Assembly (NCBI GenBank): GCA_015680685.1
Contig: MNCI01001349.1
Location: 74,092 to 138,091, forward strand
Source: Gnetum montanum
Lineage: Eukaryota; Streptophyta; Gnetopsida; Gnetales; Gnetaceae
Direction of reading: 5' to 3'
DNA length: 64,000 nucleotides
Positions 48,711 through 60,750 of the stretch are shown in pieces; within the stretch, counting starts at the first letter, position 1, and the number at the start of each line of letters is the position of its first letter. The notes under the pieces were generated by a model, which did not search any database, was not told the origin of the DNA, and saw only the letters and a program-made list of their open reading frames with translations. The translations under genes and the position numbers were made by a program.

Positions 48711-48804
48711 TCTTTCATTTTAAATACCACTCAGAGTCTTAAACCAATTAATAAACACAGATTCACCACTACATGTTAACAACCAAATAAAATCCTCAAA
48801 GATG
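48711..48804. repeat. 94-bp direct repeat, copy 1
   Basis: Begins TCTTTCATTTTAAATACCAC and ends CCTCAAAGATG. A diverged second copy lies at 50194-50288. Both are in the non-coding right half of the hAT element, with about 1.39 kb between them. Confidence 0.82.
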
Positions 48805-49705
48805 GCAAAGAAGTCTGTACCAAAAGTTTATGGATGATTTGGTGAGTTTGCTAATTGCTACCTAATGTCCCTGTTTAGTTCCAATTTTTAACTTTTTTGG
48901 GTCTTCCTATCTTCTCTTACTTTCACTTGAAGAAAATATTTTCAACAATAGAAAGTTGGCAACTATAATAGGGAAAGTGCTAACTAGGGATCATAAGAAA
49001 GAGTTGAATAATGTTGTAAAAATAGTGCTAAACTATCACTATGCTATTGTTTTTTGTTGGTCTTTGTCTTTTTTACCTTATCCTTAAATCATTTTTTATT
49101 TGTTTTATTGTTTATTTTTTAATTTTATTTTTTTAAAAAGTAGTTTATTTATCCTAAAACTAACCATTATACTTTAAATAACTATTTCTTTATTTTTTTA
49201 ATTGCTTTTATACTTACAATTTTTATAGTTTAAAATAAATTCTACTACAACTAACCGCTAACCATAACACTATTTCTTTTCTCTTAAATACATTATAGTT
49301 GATACTATAATTGAAATGATTTGCAAGTTATTAGCAGTACGTAAATGAAATGATTTTGATCCTGAAATAGGTAAATCCATGTAGTGCAACAAAAAAGTGT
49401 CCTCAATCAAAAGCAAGAACAATATGCATGATAATTATCTTATGATTTTCCAAAAAAAGACAAATTAATTTTTTGTTGTTCTCATTTTATGTTTTGAACC
49501 ACAATAGTCAGTATGGAGTCGTAGTGGGAGAGGTAATCAATATGCTGGAACTTGATAGTGACAAAAAGTAGTGGCAAAAACTTGTTCAAATACCAATATT
49601 TTTGAAGGTAGTGGTGCCAAAGGTGGCTGCTTGTGAATGGAACCCCATTGCAGGTATGGTATACCAGTATTTGCTTTGTGTCATTGCAAATTTAGTCTAC
49701 AGAAT

Positions 49706-49843
49706 TTCTTGCATCTCTTATTTATGAATGTAGCTTGTTAGAAAGTTTTATGACTATCTTAGGACATTCATAAGTTCTTGCATCTCTTTTTTATAAGCAT
49801 AGCTTGTTGGAAAGTTTTGTGACTTTGATAGGAAATTCATATG
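49706..49843. repeat. 69-bp tandem duplication
   Basis: Two adjacent units starting TTCTTGCATCTCTT (49706 and 49775), with about ten to fifteen differences by eye. Confidence 0.85.
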
Positions 49844-50193
49844 TTCATTCTCTTTAACAATTCCCACAGAGATACAAAAAAACTTATGTAAAAGAATGGG
49901 CCTAAACTAGATTCTAATGAATAGAATCCACCGTCTCCATATAGAGATAATCTAGAAACTTCAATTTTAGTTTCATGTTTTTGTTAGGATTTATTTGTAG
50001 AATATCAAATGACCACATAGATTAGAGTTTACTGAAAAATAAATTCTCATTTTTATTTTCATAGTTATTATTATTGATGTTTGGTTTTCCTCTTGGTTTT
50101 ACAGCACTTGGCTTGTTTTTGCTTTATTCCATTTTTTATTTTTCAAATACCAATATCTTTGGCAACCAAAAAGGTAGTGAAAAACATTCTAAA

Positions 50194-50288
50194 TCTTTCA
50201 TTCTAAATACCACTCAAAGAGCCTTAGACCAATAATAAACGTAGATTCACCATTGCATGTTAATAATCAAATAAAATCCTCAAAGATG
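50194..50288. repeat. 94-bp direct repeat, copy 2
   Basis: Second copy of 48711-48804 (TCTTTCATTCTAAATACCAC ... CCTCAAAGATG). Confidence 0.82.
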
Positions 50289-51227
50289 AGTTGAAAACAG
50301 TGCAGAACTTTGCTGCTACTGCTCTTTCATATAGATAAATATGCATAAGGCAAGATCTAAGATTAAATCTACGACTAGAAGGATTTCCTACCCCCATTGA
50401 AATGGGAATAGAGAAAGACAAAAGACGAGCTTTCTATATTAACTTTGAAGAGATGGATTTTAAAAATGCGACCCTAATATTTTACAGAATATGATTGCAA
50501 TGATTGAACTTTACTGTAATAGGAAACTCTGACTCAAACAAAAGAATCTCAATAAAGAAAGACCAATGAAGAGATAATGTACAAAAATGGTCTCTGAATC
50601 CACAGTTTAGCCCATTTTGAAAGGGAGAAGTGTTTGTTACAGAAGCAAACACTTACCACACAGAGTTGACTAACGATTTATGGTTATGGATAGCGATGTA
50701 GAAGCAGCAACAATAACCTTGGAGGAGCAGCAATAGCAGGATTACCAGCGTTCACAACACAACGATGCAAAAGCAGTAGCATTAGCAAGATTAGCAGCGT
50801 TCACAACACAGACCCCAAATGTTTTACCTGAATGTGTTGCTTATTGTCCTCCTCACCATAGAAGAAACCCTAAATTTTTTTACTTGCCATAGAATAAACC
50901 CTAGATTTTTTCCCTCCATATTTGTTGTTTCACACATTCAATTCGTTGTATAGCTGCATTTAATTCGTGACAGACCCACATTTAATTCGTGACACATGTA
51001 GTTGTTGAGAACAAAGCATCGAATCCTTTCATATCTTTGAAACCCTAGAATTAAAAAATAAAATGAAAGGAAATGAAACGTGTCAAAAATGTTTCAGTCT
51101 ATGGGGAAACATTTCACCCAGCAAGTGATGGTTATTATTCATAGAAAATGGTGTTTTGAAATGGGATCCCATTTCTGCAAGGAAAAATGTGAAACTTTAT
51201 GAATTTGTTGCGTTTTTGGCAACATAG

Positions 51228-51235
51228 GTCCCAAC
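51228..51235. repeat. 8-bp target-site duplication, right
   Basis: GTCCCAAC, identical to 45710-45717. Confidence 0.9.
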
Positions 51236-52656
51236 TAAGCTAAATTAAACTTAATACATTTTTTCCTCCTCAATGCATTCCATGTGTCTCACACTTTTGT
51301 TTTCTTTCACGTCAACTCATTTCGATGTACCCTTCTAAGGATCAAAGGTAAATTATTAAAAAACAAGACTATTTGATGATTTAATCCTCTTTTGGCTCAC
51401 CAAATGAGTCTCCGAGTCTACACTCTGTGACTATGATGTCCTGCCAGCTATATCTAGTATCGTTTTTCTTCGGTTAATGAATACATCCTTCTCCTTAGTC
51501 CCATTTCTCTAAAGATAATGGTGAAGAAGGGGATGAGCATGAATCCTTACAAGTAATTGTGTTCTTCTTTCAAATGCTTTTGTCTATGAGGTAATGAATT
51601 TCAAGCCATGTATGGAACATTATTATTATGGTACCACCCAATAGTATATATGATGGAAAATGAGGATAGTAGCTTGCATCAAGAAACTTGACATGTTCCT
51701 ACTATGGTTGATTTAAAATTTCCTCTTGTAATGGTGCAAAAGTCCATGATGAACATTTTTGAACTTGTGTCCAATATGATAGCTCTAGTGAATATGGCTA
51801 ATATTTATGGGGAATTACATGAGGTATTTGGTTTGTAGGCTATGAAGTTTTATGGTTGGAAGAATGATGACATGAGGAAGATTGTTGCAATGTAGAGGGA
51901 ACATTCCAAGGTGTAAAATTTCAAGAATTAGATTCCATTCCTTGAAGTTTTGGCTGAAAAATGAACCACAATGATAAGAAATTTGATCATGGTAAGGCCT
52001 CTTACCTTTTGCTTTTCTTTAACCACTTCTGCTTTATAGTGTAACTAGCTTTACAACTACTTCAATAACTTTATTTTCCAAATCCTTGAGACATGATGTC
52101 ATCTTTTGATTTAACACATTCCAAACCTTATCAACAACATTGGCAAGGTCTACCAAAGCCCTCTTAGCTCCCAATCTTTGTTGAAAAAATGCTTCAACAA
52201 CATTAGAAGTTTAAATCTTACATTCAACATTTTTTATATCCTTTTTCCATTGGAAATTTATGTTGGCTTTCTATACAATAACATGCTTATGTCATTTGCC
52301 TTCTAATTTAGCTACAACATCCAACACAATAGCAATTTGAATCATTGACCTCTGGTAGAGATTACCCATGACATACATATCCATCCTTTGATGAGTTTTT
52401 AGCCATAGGACTTCTATAAGGTGCATTAATTGGTCACATTTTCTAAACCAACAATTTGGACATTGGTTGAGCATGCAATTGTACCATTCTATGGCCACAT
52501 CCAATGATTCATTGGTATACACCTTTCATCCTACTCTCTTCTTTCTAAGTCTTGTAACTTGGGCATAAGATGAAATTTGACATTAAACATTTTTAACATG
52601 TTTGTCCAAGAAGAGACAGAATTAGGTGGAAGAGCTTAATACTATGTTTTAGCATG
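51236..52656. other. Unassigned DNA between hAT and the 8.1-kb retroelement
   Basis: It contains the broken coding stretch listed separately. In 52040-52620 a minus-strand frame of 76 codons (52522-52292) has several Cys and Trp, without a family I know. Nothing else seen. Confidence 0.4.
51704..51991 (+). pseudogene. Unknown coding relic
   Basis: A coherent reading, in one frame, of about 95 codons: MVDLKFPLVMVQKSMMNIFE ... AMKFYGWKNDDMRKIVAM. It has TAG codons at two or three places where Gln would fit. It ends at ATG|GTAAGG, a possible splice donor. The protein is helical, with no motif I recognise. It could be part of a host gene or of an old retroelement. Confidence 0.35.
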
Positions 52657-52661
52657 AATAG
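52657..52661. repeat. 5-bp target-site duplication, left
   Basis: AATAG, repeated at 60746-60750 directly after the 3' LTR. Confidence 0.85.
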
Positions 52662-53921
52662 TGAAATACCACAAAATTTCAGGTCTCAGCATCTCAATTG
52701 CAGATTTTTCTAAGTGTCAGAGTGATGGCACTTTCTACACCCTACTACCCTATGTAGCGTAGTGCTATAGTGCACAACATAGCACTACAGTGTAACACCC
52801 TACTACGCTATGTAGCGTAGCGCTATAGTGTAATAGCCTGTTACGCTGTGTAGCATAGTGTAGTGTAAAACAGCACTAACTACCAGATTTACAAGACTTT
52901 TCTAAGTGTCAGAACAATGACACTTTCTAGACCCTGCTACACTACGTAATGTAGCGTAGCGTAGCACAACACCAACTGCTAGATTTTCAATATTTTTCTA
53001 AGTGTCAGAACGATGGCACTTTCTAGACCCTGCTACGCTATGTAGCATAGTGTAGCGTAGCACTACAGTGCAATACCTGGTGCTATAGTGCATAGCGTAG
53101 CACTACAGTGCACTACCCAACGCTACAGTGTGTAGCATAGCACTACAATGCAATACCCAGTGCTACAGTGCATAGCGTAGCACTACAATGCAACACTCGA
53201 TGCTACAGTGCAGTGTAACGCTACAATGTAATACCCATTGCACTACCACATGGCACCTAATCCACATTTTGGACTAACCCTAGCCCTATAAATACCTCTA
53301 CATCCACTTTTGAAAAGAAGAAAAGAGAGGGGTGAGAAAAAGAGGGGAGGCTTCTATTTCTTCACCAGCAAGGCAGTTGGCACTTCTATTGTTTTGGCAT
53401 TTGGCATCTTGGCATTTAGCTCTGTGGGCAAATCAGACCCAAAGCATACCACACCAATCTAATAAGCATAGTTTATCACAGTGAGCATAGATTTTATAGC
53501 CCAATACCATCGAGGCTATGATTGTGTTCCTATTGTGCCTATTGTACACTTTGTATACCTATGCCCCTTTTCTAGGGCAATGCATCTTCTTATTCAAACT
53601 CTCTTTTTTTCTAATTAAAGCATTCATTTTTTTAGCATTATAAAGCGTTCAATCATGTCTACTATTCTGTTATGCACTTTAGCACATTTCCACTGTTGTG
53701 CATATTATGTCTTATTTTATTTTACCACCAAGTATTCCATTTAAAATCATTATTTGCAAAAGGGTTATTGTACATCAGTTAAGTCCCTGTGTGATCGACA
53801 AGACCATTCAGGGCACCCTAAATCCATTCTCTCCAGCACAGCCCTCACACGGATTTGGGGTTAGGCTATGTGCCCAAAGACCTCTTGGTGTCTCTAGCCA
53901 TCAACATTTTCTATCGCTACA
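52662..53921 (+). repeat. 5' LTR of the 8.1-kb element
   Basis: 1260 bp, TGAAATACC to CTACA. It carries a minisatellite of GCTACAGTGCATAGCGTAGC-like units (about 52740-53240) and a TATA box, TATAAATA, at 53287-53294. Confidence 0.92.
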
Positions 53922-53926
53922 ATTTT

Positions 53927-53944
53927 TGGTGCTAGAAGGAGGGC
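53927..53944 (+). other. Primer-binding site of the 8.1-kb element
   Basis: TGGTGCTAGAAGGAGGGC, five bases after the LTR end. It differs at two positions from the PBS of the giant element (14945). Confidence 0.75.
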
Positions 53945-54156
53945 TGTTTTTTCTTCTTCTTCTTTTAGCAGTTATCATACTTGGCATTTTTTCTGTATTT
54001 TCATACTTTGCATTTTTTTTCTCTACATTGTTACACCTAGCCATTTTCTATATTTCTATACTTGGCCATTTCCCTGATATTGACAGACTTCATCATTTTT
54101 CTATTGTTTTCAGAGTTAGCCATTTTCTACAATTAGCAACTCTCACAACCTGATCT

Positions 54157-57100
54157 ATGAATATGAATCCAGATCAACCTTCCATATTGGTGTCTAACAC
54201 ATTTGATACCATAATCTAGTCAAAGCATGTCACATTAAGCCACGAACAATACAATTTTTTTTGTGCCAAAATCCAAGCAAGATTACTAGCGGATTACCTT
54301 GATTTAGAGGCAAAACAGGACTAAGAATGAGTCCACCAGAATGGACAAGAATATAACCCCTCCTCGTTTGACATAATCCCACTCACAAAGCCCTACCACC
54401 AATTTTTGTCTCAACTCATCCGTGCAAATAAGCATGATGCAGGGACAACCTATGAGGAAGCCTCACAAAAGGAGGAAGATGAGTTTGAGGCCCACTTTGA
54501 GCATGAGAGCCCTTTCCACACTGTCTTCCAACAATCACTCCATAGTATAGCCCCTTCTCGGTTTGGTCCACCCATCCCCTCCAAGATAGTAACCATGCCA
54601 AGCCTTTCTTGCAAGTAATTAATGCATTTTCCTAGCACTATGCTCATGCAGGGACCACCTCCCAGCCCCAAACAACTTAGGCATCCTATAGCTCGCCTAT
54701 CTCATCAGTGTCTACAGTGCCCATCCAACCCACCCATGTGTGGCCCACTCCAATTACCGCACCCATCACTCAGCCACTACATCAACAACTGTTTGCTATG
54801 ATGTTAAACTAGCAACAATAGTCTGCTATGATGTTAAACTAGCAACACCCATCTGCTACGACATTAGACTAGCAAACTCCACAACCAACAATTCTACCCT
54901 ATGCTATGCAACCAACCCAAGACTAGCCAATGCAACTGGTTGGCACATCCCCAATCTTGGATCAAGCATTCTAGCTAATCCAAAGTTTAATAGAGGAGAT
55001 CAACCGACTTAAGGCTACCTCCTCTGACACCATCAAGGTGGTGGACTTCTATCAAGATGATCCCATAAGTCGTACGGTACCACCCCTAACTCTTCCAATT
55101 GGGGCCCAACTACCTCAATTTACCAAGTACAATGGAGAAGGAGATCCTAATGCACACTTGGTCACATTTTGACCTAAATTCCTACTCCTTCAAGCTTGGC
55201 CACACACCATCATGTGTGTGTTCCCTATGTCACTCAATAGCAAGGCCTTGGACTAGTATCGCACACTCCCTAAGGCCTCAATCTCCTCTCTGGAGGACCT
55301 CATGAGAAAATTTATTGACATGATTTAGATACAACCTAAATCCTAAAGCAACCCTTGGCTAGCTAATGCAAGTTAAATAGGGGCCTCTAGAAACCATGCC
55401 AAAATTCCTCCAATGTTGGAATGCTGCATTGAACAAAATGCATGAACCCTTAGCGGAGACACACCTACTAGCTATCTTCAAATATGCAGTGAATGACTTT
55501 ATCAAGTCCAAACTGTATTATCTAGCCCCAAAGTCTCTTAGCCAAGCCTTTGCCCAAGCAAAAAGCATAGAGGAAGTAGCACAAGCTAGCAATGATCCAG
55601 CCTATGTGGCCTACAGAAACAAACATGCTTGCAAGAAAAACACAACAATGATAATAGTAGCCACAAGCACAAAAGCAACCAACCGAAGCCCAATAGCTAA
55701 TCATCCCAAAGCCTCAACTAACAAAATCACCAATTCTGGCACCAACTCACATACATTGATAGGGGATACCCCAAGACCCAACTTTCAGTGCAAGGACCAC
55801 TCAAATTATACACCACTGCCTATGCAACCCTTTGAACTACTAGAGTAACTCTTGAAAACTAGGCAAATCCAACACAAACATGTATTAGCAATTAACTACC
55901 AAAAACTTGATAGGTACTGCAAACTACTAAGGAACCCTACTTTAGCAATGCCAAATGAGCCCCAGGTTCCACAACACTTCAAGCTAGACCAATACTGTCA
56001 TTACCACCAATTGGCTGGTCATAGTATAGAAAACTGTCGTGCTTTGTAGGATGACCTGTAGAGAATGATAGAACGTGGCCAACTGGTGATTAACACGGTG
56101 AGTCAATCCAACACAGATGATGCCTCCTATGTCATAAATTTCATTAGCATAGGTGGTAAGTCTAAACCTATGCAACAACCTTTTGTTATCTGTGTGCCTC
56201 CTAGCAAGGCAAGGGTCCCCTCCACCTCCACAGGAAAGAGGCCTCCCTTTATTATCAAAGTGTCACCTCGAGTATCCACAGCATCCTTTATGGTCAAAGT
56301 TCCATAGCAACCGTCCACTAAGACGTTAAACCAGCATGACACAACAAAAATTGCTAAGAAACCTTTTGTTATCAAGGTGCCACAATAAGTTGACCACACA
56401 ACAACTCTACCTAAATTACCAATTATCATAAGAGTGTCACAACGTGATGGCCCCTCACCTACTCGAAGCCCAACAATGGGCAATATCTTGATCCCTCCTC
56501 CTTCAAGGGTTCACCCCATTAGTAACCTCAGTAGGCCCACCATATGGCAACACAAGAGGATAAACAAGCACCTTGCAACCCCCATGGCTGAAGCAAAGTC
56601 CACAACTAGCAAACAAAAACTGAACACTAGGGCCCCTACCCCCAAATAGGCCAACCAAACCAAGCCCAAGTCCCTCTCCTAAGAGATCTGTCTTTCAAGC
56701 CACATGGAGGAAATCAAAGCCAACATAATGGCTAATGACAAGGACTTTGTAGCTGCACTAACCCTAGTGAAGCAAACTCTCAAGCAAAAGAACACAACAT
56801 TAAGCTTGTATGACCTGGTCATGACCTCATCTGCTCATTGCCAAGCATTGGCCTAGGTCTTGGCCTACATTCCTGTTATGGAGGACATCCTTGCAAATAA
56901 GGCATCCATCCGTGCAATGATGTTGCCCCCTACACCACAAAAATTAGGTTCAAAAACACTAGCCTTTTTCGATGATGCAGTCAAAATCAACCCCAAACAA
57001 GGGGAGGTCACTACAGCTCCACTATCCATTAGCATTCATGTTGGACAGTGTACCATCCATAGAGTGCATGTTGATGATGGTGCAACAACAAATGTAGTCT

Positions 57101-57720
57101 TGTACTCTGTCATTGACAAACTAGATCTCGCAAATGAAATTAGGTAAACCAAAGTAACATGTCTAAAATCCTTCAATGGATCACATGTCACAGTTAGGGG
57201 TACAATCAACTTAGCCTTCGTGGCAGGAGAGCAATTCCCCACTAGAGTAAATTTCACTGTCATAGAGGAGATGCCATGTTTTGACATGATTCTAGGTAGG
57301 CCTTGGCTAGGCCCACTACGGGCCATCTCCTCCCCCATCCACCAAGAAATCCACCTTCCATATGAAGGTGGACAAGTTATCATCCATGGTGATAATGCTT
57401 CCTTGTCAACTATCCACAACATAGACATGACGCAAGTTTTGAAAGATGAGTTTCTTGGTGGCACTCCTATAATAACCAATGTAGCGCCTAAGGCTAACAC
57501 ACCCAAATGAGTGGTTGAAGATAGTAGCCTCCTAGAGGATCCTAAGCCTTGCACACCTCCTAATGCACACCTAATGAGGAAGCAACTACATGATCAAGAC
57601 TTTGCCTTGGCCAAAAACACGTCAAGCACCTTCTTACCCTTTACCTCCACTTCCCATGCATTTTTGACATTCATTTACATCGCACTAACCTACACATTTA
57701 CATTTTTCCTACTTACTTAG
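54157..57720 (+). pseudogene. gag-protease ORF of the 8.1-kb element
   Basis: From ATG 54157 to TAG 57718 almost the whole region reads in one frame (1188 codons) broken by stops; only about 54620-55020 looks locally shifted. Landmarks are HEQYNFFCAKIQARLLADYL (about 54259), KVVDFYQDDPISRTVPPLTL (55036-55095) and LDQYCHYHQLAGHSIENC (55984-56037), a Tat-type knuckle. The protease has VHVDDGATTNVVLYSVIDKL (57064-57123), with D-D-G at 57073-57081, and MILGRPWLGPLRAISSPIH (about 57286-57342). A short hydrophobic tail (TFIYIALTYTFTFFLL) ends the frame. The single frame over 3.5 kb suggests gag and protease were made as one protein. Pol is absent. Confidence 0.83.
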
Positions 57721-59435
57721 ATTAGGCATTTCATTTTTTATATACTTTTTTTACTTTGTTTATGCATCCATCCAGTTAGCTTACGCATTACATCTAAAAA
57801 CATCAAAAAAACTATAAAAATAAAACTACAAAAACACATGGCCCAAAAAGGCCTTAAAATAAGCCCACCGTCCAAAATAGCCTAAAACTATCACTTTTTT
57901 CATTTCTTTCCTTTCATTCATCTATTTTTAACTTTATTTATAGTAGGTGTTGCTTGATTTTGTTTTCTTCCTAGTTGACATTTTGCAGGATCTCACAGGC
58001 GCACAACATGACTACGCATGCAACATCGCATCTTACATAAGCAAGGTAAGCACTAGTTCGCTATGACTATAAATTGGCATAGACAGTCCACTATGACTAT
58101 AAACTGGCACAGCTCGTCCTTGGGTCATGACGTTAAACTGGCACAACAACTTGTCCTTGGGTCATGACATTAAACTGGAACAACATCCACTATCCGGTAT
58201 GACATTACACTAGCATCCAACAATCTGCTAGGACTATAAACTAGCACATAACGGTCTACTAGGACCTTAAACTATGTTCATAGTCTACCAGGACTTTAAA
58301 CTGGCATGTAGCTGATCTAATCTGAACACTTGTCATTGCTTTGGGAGCACTCACAGCATCATCACCTCCCACCATTCTGGTGACTCTTTTGAAGCACTTT
58401 CCATTAGTGCGGCATTTAGAACACTTGTAGCATCATTTCCCTGGCACTTTCATCAGCTTCCCAAGTACTTGTGAATGGCATAACATTCAACACATTTGTA
58501 GCATCTTCATAGTTTTGCACTTGCAACATCTTCACATTTGGCATTTGCACTTGCGTTTCACATTTTGTGGTTTTCTTGTCCTCTCTGAGTTGTGTTTGCA
58601 AGACAAAGCCTTAGAGGTGGTTATGCAAAGGTGCATCTCATCACAGTAGCATGTCACCACATTGCTTTTATGTACATGACAAGACTAGTTGAGCCACTCA
58701 AAAGTGCACATCCCCCTCATCCCTATTACAGCCTGTGCACCATTTCTTCATCCCAATATCCTCTCATCCTCTTCGTACCCATGATTTCACACTTATCTGA
58801 TGCATATGCACTATAACACACATGACATTCCCTTCACATCAACTATAGAACCCATGGTTGATGTAACACAATTCATCCTGTGGGATGCCTCTGTTGCATG
58901 GTAAAGGCCTAAGTAGATGTATAATGAATCATCCCTAGGAGGAAACATCTATCCTATAGATGCAATGTGATGCGTCAAAACAAAGACCATCTTCTCGATG
59001 GCCAACTTGCAGCTAACATTCAATAGTAAGCTGAACCCAAAGAAGGTTCGCCTCACACACAAAAAATCAACAACACTACAGCTTCGCAATTGGCCCATCC
59101 TTGGATCAACTTCGGCCCTCCCATGAGTACTCTGATAAAAGGTCAACATTTCAAGGGCAAGCTACTTCATGCCATGGTCACCATTAGTCGTGCATCTTAC
59201 ATCATGATCCACTATTTGCATTTTGTTCCCACTATTTAAATTTCATCTCCCTAGCATTGCCTATACCCCTTGTCCATTAACATAACCTTATTCTTGTAAC
59301 ACTCTTGAGCAAGGTAAAATGACATTTGATCTTGTGCTAACAAATGGCATTCGTGACATGTTTGCTCTGGTGTTTTGTTATTCTTTGTTGACATCTTTCG
59401 GGCCACTCCTCCAAACGTCAACAAAGAGGGGCCAT
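57721..59435 (+). other. 3' non-coding region with iterons and polypurine tract
   Basis: 58040-58310 holds about eight copies of the TGACNNTAAACTRGCA word. 58570-58700 matches 29980-30140 of the giant element. The polypurine tract AAAGAGGGGCC is at 59423-59433, directly before the 3' LTR. No gene seen. Confidence 0.78.
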
Positions 59436-60745
59436 TGAAACACCACAAAATTTCAGGTCTTTGCATCTTGACTGTATATTTTTCTAAGTGTCAGAGCAAT
59501 GGCACTTTCTACACCTTACTAGGCTATGCAGTGTAGCGTAGCATAGCGCTACAGTGTGTAGTGTAACACTACAGTGCATAGGATAGCACTACAGTGTAAC
59601 ACCCTACTACGCTATATAGCGCAGCGTAGCGTAGTGCTACGGTGCATAGCATAGCCCTATAATGTAACATCCTATTACATTGTGTAGCATAGCATAGCAC
59701 TAATTGCTAGATTTACAAGACTTTTATAAGTCTCAAAACGATGCCACTTTCTAGACCCTGATACGCTATGTAGCATAACGTAGTGTAGCATAACACCAAC
59801 TACCAGATTTGCAAGATTTTTCTAAGTGTCAGAACCATGGAACTTTCTAGACCCTACTACACTACATAGCATAGCGCTACGCTAAGCGCTATAGTGTGTA
59901 GCATAGCACTATCATGCAATACCCAGTGCTACAATGCGTAGCATAGCACTATAGTGTAGTGTAGCACTACAATGCAATACCTAGTGCTACAGTGCATAGC
60001 GTAGCACTACAATGTAACACCTAGTGCTACAACGCAACATAGTGCTACAGTGTAACACCCACTGCACTGCCACATGGCACCTGATCCACATTTTGGGCTA
60101 ACCCTAGCCCTATAAATACCTCTGCACCCTCTTTTGAAAAAAAAGGGGAGAGAATAAGAGGGGAGGCTTCTATTTCTTCACCAAGAAGGTAGCTGGCACT
60201 TCTATTTTTTTTTTGGCATTTGGCATTTTGGCATCTTGGCATTTAGCTCCATGGGTGAACAAGACCTAGAGCATACCACACCAATCTAGTAGCCATAGTT
60301 TATCACAGTGAGCACCAGATTTCACATCCCAACACCATAGAGGCTGTGATTGTGTTCCTATTGTGACTATTGTACACTCTGTATACCTGTACCTCTTTTC
60401 TAGGGTGATGCATCTTCTTATTCAAACTCTCTTTTTTTTTCACAACATTCATTTTTTAGCATTATACAGCGTTCAATCGTATCTATTGTTCTATTATGCA
60501 CTTTAGCACATTTCCACTACTGTGCACATTACGTCTTCTTTTATTTTACCACTAGGTGTTTCATTTAAAATTATTGTTTGCAAAAGGGTTATTATACACC
60601 AGTTAAGTCCCTGTTTGATCGACTAGACTGTTTAGGGCACCCTAAATCCATTCTCTCCAACACGTCCCTTGCACGGATTCGAAGTTAGGCTATGCACCCA
60701 AAGACCTCTCGGTGTTTCTAGCCACTAACGTTTTCTGTTGCTACA
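59436..60745 (+). repeat. 3' LTR of the 8.1-kb element
   Basis: 1310 bp, TGAAACACC to CTACA. Same structure as the 5' LTR, with the minisatellite at about 59510-60060 and TATAAATA at 60111-60118. It is slightly longer than the 5' copy because the minisatellite differs. Confidence 0.92.
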
Positions 60746-60750
60746 AATAG
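60746..60750. repeat. 5-bp target-site duplication, right
   Basis: AATAG, identical to 52657-52661. Confidence 0.85.

Larger units (their letters stand above)
45718..51227 (-). mobile_element. hAT DNA transposon, 5.5 kb
   Basis: Bounded by the duplication GTCCCAAC. The left end starts CATTGTTACCGGAAATGC, and the right end, read inward on the minus strand, CTATGTTGCCAAAAACGC. These imperfect inverted repeats agree at 14 of the first 22 positions (TGTT, CC, AAA, GC shared). The transposase reads on the minus strand in the left half; the right half (48522-51227) is non-coding. Left-end sequence is rich in CpG and in CAACG/AAACG words, as expected of subterminal transposase-binding repeats. The gene is broken, so the copy is not autonomous now. 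Confidence 0.88.
52662..60745 (+). mobile_element. Complete non-autonomous LTR retrotransposon (gag-pro only), 8084 bp
   Basis: Two LTRs start TGAAA and end CTACA, flanked by the 5-bp duplication AATAG. The internal region (5514 bp) has PBS, gag-protease, iterons and a polypurine tract, but no RT, RNase H or integrase. Its LTR start, PBS type, gag and 3' region match the giant element at 13004-31672. It therefore looks like a deletion derivative that depends on the larger element for pol. LTR divergence is visible (about 13 differences in the first 93 bases), so the insertion is not recent. Confidence 0.9.
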
